Of a stretch of DNA of 7,731 bases, positions 4,596 to 7,731 are shown one piece after another (positions within the stretch are counted from its first letter, which is position 1; each line of letters begins with the position of its first letter). The notes beneath the pieces are model-generated. The model was given only the letters and a program-made list of their open reading frames with translations, searched no databases and was not told where the DNA came from. Position numbers and translations under genes: made by a program. Source of the stretch: JBBAFB01 sp041655595 (GTDB lineage Bacteria; Bacillota; DULZ01); the NCBI GenBank assembly GCA_041655595.1, contig JBBAFB010000104.1:1-7731 (forward strand). Reading direction: 5' to 3'.

Positions 4596-5663
4596 ATGCT
4601 AGAAAAACTCAAGGACATAGAAAAAAGATACAAAGAACTGGAAACCCTGTTAGGGGACCCGGAGGTTATTTCTAATCAAACGGAATATCAAAAGCATGCC
4701 AAAAACCATGCCTCTTTGACAGATGTAGTCACAACCTTTAGAGAATACCAAAAGGTGTTGGAGGAGGCGGAAGGGGCAAATGAGCTTTTAGCGGAGGAAG
4801 AGGACGAGGAACTTAGGGAACTAGCCCAAACAGAGCTACAAATGCTGGAGGAACAACAGCAGACTCTGGAAAACAGATTAAAGCTATTGCTGATCCCCAA
4901 GGACCCTAACGATGAGAAAAACGTCATTATGGAAATCCGGGCGGGTACCGGGGGAGAGGAAGCCGCCCTTTTTGCCGGAGATTTATTTAGAATGTACAGT
5001 CGTTATGTAGAAAAAAAGCATTGGGCATTGGAGGTTTTAAGCGAGAATGCTACTGATATCGGGGGTTACAAGGAAATCGTTTTTCAGATCTCCGGCCAGG
5101 GTGCTTTTAGCCGTTTAAAGTTCGAAAGCGGAGTTCACCGGGTGCAAAGGGTGCCGGCGACGGAGGCCCAAGGTAGGGTGCATACTTCTGCCGCTACAGT
5201 GGTAGTTCTACCCGAAGCGGAGGAGGTGGATGTAGCCATTGATCCTAACGAACTGAGAATTGATGTTTTCTGCTCCAGCGGTCCCGGAGGACAATCGGTT
5301 AACACCACTCAATCGGCGGTCAGAATAACTCATATTCCCACGGGACTGGTAGTGTCCTGTCAAGATGAAAAGTCTCAGCATAAAAATAAAGATAGGGCTA
5401 TGAAGATTTTAAGGGCTAGATTGCTGGATAAGGCCATCGAGGAAAAGCAGGGTGAAGAAAGGGCAGTCAGAAAAACCATGGTTGGTTCCGGTGATCGCAG
5501 CGAAAGAATCCGCACCTATAACTATCCCCAAAACCGGGTTACAGATCATCGCATAGGCTTGACCTTGCATAAGCTGGATATTATCCTTCAAGGAGAATTG
5601 GAGGAGATTATAGAGGCACTGGTTACCACCGAGCAGGCGGAGAAGCTAAAAAATGCAGAGTAA
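4596..5663 (+). CDS. prfA: Peptide chain release factor 1 (RF1)
   Basis: RF1 recognises UAA and UAG in the ribosomal A site and triggers hydrolysis of peptidyl-tRNA. The product has 355 residues, normal for RF1. The N-terminal coiled region (about 1-100) is rich in E/K/L. The stop-codon-reading tripeptide is PAT (187-189) in HRVQRVPATEAQGRVHTS, which marks RF1 rather than RF2 (SPF). The catalytic GGQ is at 231-233 in SSGPGGQSVNTTQSAVR, and Q233 is the residue methylated by PrmC. CQDEKSQHKNKDRAM (255-269) is another RF signature. The ATG follows GGAGG (4582-4586) by 9 nt. The last 11 nt overlap prmC, so both are probably one transcript from the extended -10 promoter. Its own stop is TAA. Confidence 0.98.
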   Translation: MLEKLKDIEKRYKELETLLGDPEVISNQTEYQKHAKNHASLTDVVTTFREYQKVLEEAEGANELLAEEEDEELRELAQTELQMLEEQQQTLENRLKLLLIPKDPNDEKNVIMEIRAGTGGEEAALFAGDLFRMYSRYVEKKHWALEVLSENATDIGGYKEIVFQISGQGAFSRLKFESGVHRVQRVPATEAQGRVHTSAATVVVLPEAEEVDVAIDPNELRIDVFCSSGPGGQSVNTTQSAVRITHIPTGLVVSCQDEKSQHKNKDRAMKILRARLLDKAIEEKQGEERAVRKTMVGSGDRSERIRTYNYPQNRVTDHRIGLTLHKLDIILQGELEEIIEALVTTEQAEKLKNAE

Positions 5664-6528
5664 ACCGGAGCCTGCTAAAAAAACCGTCTTAATTAGGGAA
5701 GCTATTGGGGAAGCCGTCTCCATTTTAAGGAGCGGAGGGGTTGTCAACCCTTTTTTGGAAGCGGAACTGCTATTAGCCAACCTGCTTGCCGTAGATCGGG
5801 TTAAAATTTTATTGAGCTATGACCAGGTTTTGGAGGATACTGTCGGGCAGCAATATCAAAATCAACTTCAACAAAGAGCAAAGGGGTACCCCTTACAATA
5901 TTTAACCGGCAGGCAGGAATTTATGTCCCTGAACTTTTGGGTGGCGCCTCCTGTTTTGATTCCCAGGGCAGATACGGAGATTTTGGTGGAAAAGGTGTTA
6001 GATCTTCAAGGAAGAATGAAAAAAAACCCTGCGATTGTTGATGTGGGCGCAGGCAGCGGAGCCATAGCGGTGGCCCTAGCCTATTATTGGCCTCGGGCCA
6101 GAGTTTCCGCGGTAGATATTTCTCCCCGGGCGTTAGCAATTGCCAAGAAAAATGCCGCCCAGCACGGGGTGAAAATAGATTTTTTTCAGGGTGATTTATT
6201 GGCCCCTTTCATTAACAGCAATGAAAAGTTTGACATAGTAGTCAGCAATCCCCCCTATATTTCTACTGCCGAGATGAAACAACTGCCCAAGGACGTACAA
6301 CACGAACCCAAACTAGCCCTGGATGGAGGCTTTGATGGTTTGGAATATTATCGCAGGCTTATCCCCCAAGCCCGGGAAGTGTTGGCTGATGGGGGCATGC
6401 TGGCCTTGGAAATAGGCTGGGATCAGGGGTTGGTAGTTAGTAACTTGTTGGAGCAAAACTGGTTTGCGGAAATCGAAATCATCAAGGACTACGTCGGACG
6501 GGATAGGGTAGTTTTAAGCAGAAAGTAG
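5653..6528 (+). CDS. prmC: Release factor glutamine methyltransferase PrmC
   Basis: PrmC transfers a methyl group from S-adenosylmethionine to the glutamine of the GGQ motif of release factors 1 and 2, raising termination efficiency. The 291-residue product has the helical N-terminal release-factor-binding region (about 12-90), the linker IPRADTEILVE (103-113), SAM-binding motif I VDVGAGSGAIAV (129-140), the acidic VDIS (154-157), and the substrate-glutamine motif NPPY (199-202) in VVSNPPYIS. The start ATG lies inside the end of prfA (11-nt overlap) with a modest GGAG at 5639-5642, consistent with translational coupling. The adjacent genes are methylation substrate and enzyme. No terminator was found after the stop; the repeat block begins 13 nt later. 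Confidence 0.97.
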   Translation: MQSKPEPAKKTVLIREAIGEAVSILRSGGVVNPFLEAELLLANLLAVDRVKILLSYDQVLEDTVGQQYQNQLQQRAKGYPLQYLTGRQEFMSLNFWVAPPVLIPRADTEILVEKVLDLQGRMKKNPAIVDVGAGSGAIAVALAYYWPRARVSAVDISPRALAIAKKNAAQHGVKIDFFQGDLLAPFINSNEKFDIVVSNPPYISTAEMKQLPKDVQHEPKLALDGGFDGLEYYRRLIPQAREVLADGGMLALEIGWDQGLVVSNLLEQNWFAEIEIIKDYVGRDRVVLSRK

Positions 6529-6540
6529 AAGAAGGATTTT

Positions 6541-6579
6541 GTCTAGCGATTGTCAAGCAGTTGTCAAGCAATGGTCAAG
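6541..6579 (-). repeat. TAGACC/TTGACC array, 11-bp period, inverted
   Basis: GTCTAG at 6541 and GTCAAG at 6552, 6563 and 6574 are exactly 11 bp apart. Their reverse complements CTAGAC and CTTGAC are the units seen at 389-416. The C-rich flank (about 6589-6614, reverse complement CCCCAAAGAAAGACCCCAAA) matches 431-450. Confidence 0.75.
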
Positions 6580-6615
6580 CGGTTGCTAAAACCCTTTGGG
6601 GTCTTTCTTTGGGGC

Positions 6616-6646
6616 TTGAGATTGCTTCGCCTTGCTCGCAATGACG
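6616..6646 (-). repeat. REP-like palindrome, inverted copy
   Basis: It differs from 11-41 by one base (TTCGCC instead of TTTGCC). Both are followed by GTT and then, after different distances, by direct-orientation palindromes. Confidence 0.85.
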
Positions 6647-6669
6647 TTATTGTAGTTCACTGCGTTAGT

Positions 6670-6781
6670 GTCATTGCAAGGAGCGAAGCGACATGGCGTT
6701 CAAAAGGCAAGGGGCCGGATGCAAGAAGCAAGAGCCCCCTCCATCAAAGTCATTGCGAGGCCGTTAGGCCGTGGCAATCTC
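6670..6781 (+). repeat. Two direct palindrome copies with heptamer spacer
   Basis: The first copy (6670-6698) begins GTCATTGCAAGGAGCGAAG and has a degenerate right arm. The second (6749-6781) is complete, with ATTGC (6752-6756) and GCAAT (6774-6778) enclosing GGCC-GTTA-GGCC (6759-6770). Between them lie CAAGAAG-type heptamers and CCATCAAA. The arrangement, truncated copy first and intact copy nearest the gene, matches 97-361. Confidence 0.85.
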
Positions 6782-6827
6782 ATGCAGAAACGCATGCAAA
6801 GGTTTTTAAGCTTTACGCTTTTAGAAG

Positions 6828-6834
6828 AAAGGAG
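6828..6834 (+). promoter_or_regulatory. Ribosome binding site deciding the chrA TTG start
   Basis: AAAGGAG lies 10 nt before the in-frame TTG at 6845. Nothing comparable precedes the upstream in-frame ATG at 6668, which sits in repeat sequence. Confidence 0.7.
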
Positions 6835-6844
6835 TATCACAGTT

Positions 6845-7393
6845 TTGCTATTTAAATTATTCACCACTTTTTTTAAAATAGGCGGCTTTACCATCGGCGG
6901 GGGCTATGTGATGCTTCCTTTAATAGAAAGAGAAGTAGTTGTAAATCACAAGTGGGTTACTCAAGAGGATTTTATAGATTTAATTGCCGTGGCTCAGGCG
7001 GCTCCCGGCATTATTGCAGTTAACTCGGCATTGGTAATCGGTTACAAAGTTGCCGGATTTCCCGGGGCATTTATTGCCGCCTTGGGTGCGGCTTTGCCCT
7101 CGTTTTTAATTATCCTGGGAATAGTAAAATACCTGTGGGCCTTTAGGGAGTTAAAAGGAGTAGAGGCTTTTATGAAGGGGGCAGCCCCTGTTGTGGTGGC
7201 ATTGTTGTTTGCTGCCGCTGTTTCCATGGGTAAAAAAGCTTGCAAGGATAAATTGGATTTGCTTTTCGGTTTTTTTGCCCTTGCCATGAGTTTGTTTTTT
7301 GGAATCAGCCCCATTGTGCTGATTTTGTTGGGGGGGCTGGCCGGCTATTTTCTTTATTATAAAAAGCAGCAGCATGAAAGGATCGAAGGATAG
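6845..7393 (+). CDS. chrA: Half-size chromate transporter family protein (first of pair)
   Basis: This is a single-domain member of the ChrA/CHR family of inner-membrane anion transporters. From the TTG at 6845 it has 182 residues, the usual size of short-chain ChrA. Family features are FFKIGGFTIGGGYVMLPLIE (9-28), W37 and the following acidic stretch, QAAPG (51-55) and a series of hydrophobic segments (about 55-68, 72-97, 114-128, 137-150, 153-171), then a charged tail. Short ChrA proteins usually occur as adjacent N-type and C-type genes thought to act together, as with B. subtilis ywrA/ywrB. Here the second gene begins on the last base of this stop codon. Chromate efflux is the named activity of the family, but the physiological substrate in this organism is unknown. 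The frame stays open back to 6668 only because repeats upstream happen to be stop-free. Confidence 0.88.
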   Translation: MLFKLFTTFFKIGGFTIGGGYVMLPLIEREVVVNHKWVTQEDFIDLIAVAQAAPGIIAVNSALVIGYKVAGFPGAFIAALGAALPSFLIILGIVKYLWAFRELKGVEAFMKGAAPVVVALLFAAAVSMGKKACKDKLDLLFGFFALAMSLFFGISPIVLILLGGLAGYFLYYKKQQHERIEG

Positions 7394-7731
7394 TGGTTTT
7401 TTGGGATTTATTTTGGACTTTTTTTAAAATAGGTGGTTTTTCCTTCGGCGGGGGCTATGCTATGATCCCTTTAATCACTGAGGAGCTGGTTTACCGTCAT
7501 GCCTGGACTACCATGGATCAGTTGGTGGATATGATTGCTATCTCCCAGATGACTCCCGGACCCATCGCCATCAATATTGCCACCTTTTCCGGCTATCAAA
7601 TCGCGGGATTTTGGGGCTCCTTAGCTGCAACTATTGGCGTTGTAGCACCGGCGGCGATAATTGTTATCCTGGGGGTGGCCTATTTTCTCCGTCATCATCA
7701 CCACCCCATTGTGCAGTCTGTGTTAAAAGGG
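7393..7731 (+). CDS. chrA: Half-size chromate transporter family protein (second of pair), cut by window end
   Basis: The open frame from GTG at 7393 gives 113 residues with no stop before the window ends, so the C-terminal third or more is missing. It resembles the first gene: FFKIGGFSFGGGYAMIPLIT (10-29), W38, then SQMTPGPIAINIATFSGY (51-68) with the canonical PGP of the family (the first gene has PGI), and hydrophobic segments at about 55-68 and 72-99. The GTG shares its G with the TAG stop of the upstream gene (TAGTG), and AAAGGA at 7377-7382 is 10 nt away, indicating translational coupling. Four histidines (101-104) lie in the loop after the second hydrophobic block. Pairing suggests the two products form one hetero-oligomeric transporter; this is inference from the family. 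Confidence 0.88.
   Translation, partial: MVFWDLFWTFFKIGGFSFGGGYAMIPLITEELVYRHAWTTMDQLVDMIAISQMTPGPIAINIATFSGYQIAGFWGSLAATIGVVAPAAIIVILGVAYFLRHHHHPIVQSVLKG

Larger units (their letters stand above)
6529..6844. other. Gene-free repeat block upstream of the chrA pair
   Basis: I see no gene. The open frame at 6550-6855 and the first 59 codons of the long frame opening at 6668 are translations of repeat modules. Contents are an inverted 11-bp array (6541-6579), a C-rich flank related to 429-447, an inverted palindrome (6616-6646), two direct palindrome copies 79 bp apart (6670, 6749), and a segment AAGCTTTACGCTTTTAG (6808-6824) resembling the pre-glpX sequence at 450-471. No promoter or terminator was identified. 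Confidence 0.8.

Noticed and set aside
6550..6855. 101-codon open frame after prmC
   Set aside because: It consists of repeat modules and includes the typical repeat peptides VIARSEATWRS and HCEAVRPWQSH. It overlaps the chrA start in another frame.

Overview
The window looks like chromosomal core sequence from a low-to-moderate GC, spore-former-type Firmicute, most likely a Peptococcaceae/Desulfotomaculum-like clostridium. The grounds are strong AGGAGG-type ribosome binding sites, frequent TTG/GTG starts, and the order glpX - rho - (M23 peptidase) - rpmE - prfA - prmC, which extends the glpX-rho-rpmE order known from Bacillus subtilis. The genus assignment is inference; no 16S or other marker is present.

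Layout, all genes on the + strand: 1-488 is a gene-free repeat block. 489-1469 is glpX (class II fructose-1,6-bisphosphatase). 1530-2798 is rho (transcription termination factor). 2887-3792 encodes a secreted LysM-LysM-M23 peptidase. 3872-4072 is rpmE (zinc-type ribosomal protein L31), with a near-consensus promoter in front and a textbook intrinsic terminator behind. 4139-4595 is a second gene-free block with a 14-bp perfect hairpin, a REP-like palindrome and a 10-bp tandem array of about 17 units. 4596-5663 is prfA (release factor 1), overlapping prmC (5653-6528), the methyltransferase that modifies release factors. 6529-6844 is a third repeat block. 6845-7393 and 7393-7731 (cut by the window end) are two half-size ChrA chromate-transporter-family genes that touch at a TAGTG junction.

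The genes cover central carbon metabolism (gluconeogenesis), transcription termination, ribosome assembly and translation termination, plus an envelope hydrolase and an anion transporter pair. prfA and prmC are enzyme substrate and modifier and are translationally coupled.

The unusual content is non-coding. Three intergenic blocks, in front of glpX, prfA and chrA, are built from the same modules: a palindrome beginning GTCATTGCGAG and ending GCAATCTC, CAAGAAG-like heptamers, and arrays of a TAGACC/TTGACC motif with 10- or 11-bp period. Translations of these blocks give long spurious ORFs. Separately, the M23 gene and rpmE each have a 9-10 nt upstream segment perfectly complementary to their own Shine-Dalgarno region at almost the same distance (54 and 51 nt loops), a possible read-through-sensitive translation switch.
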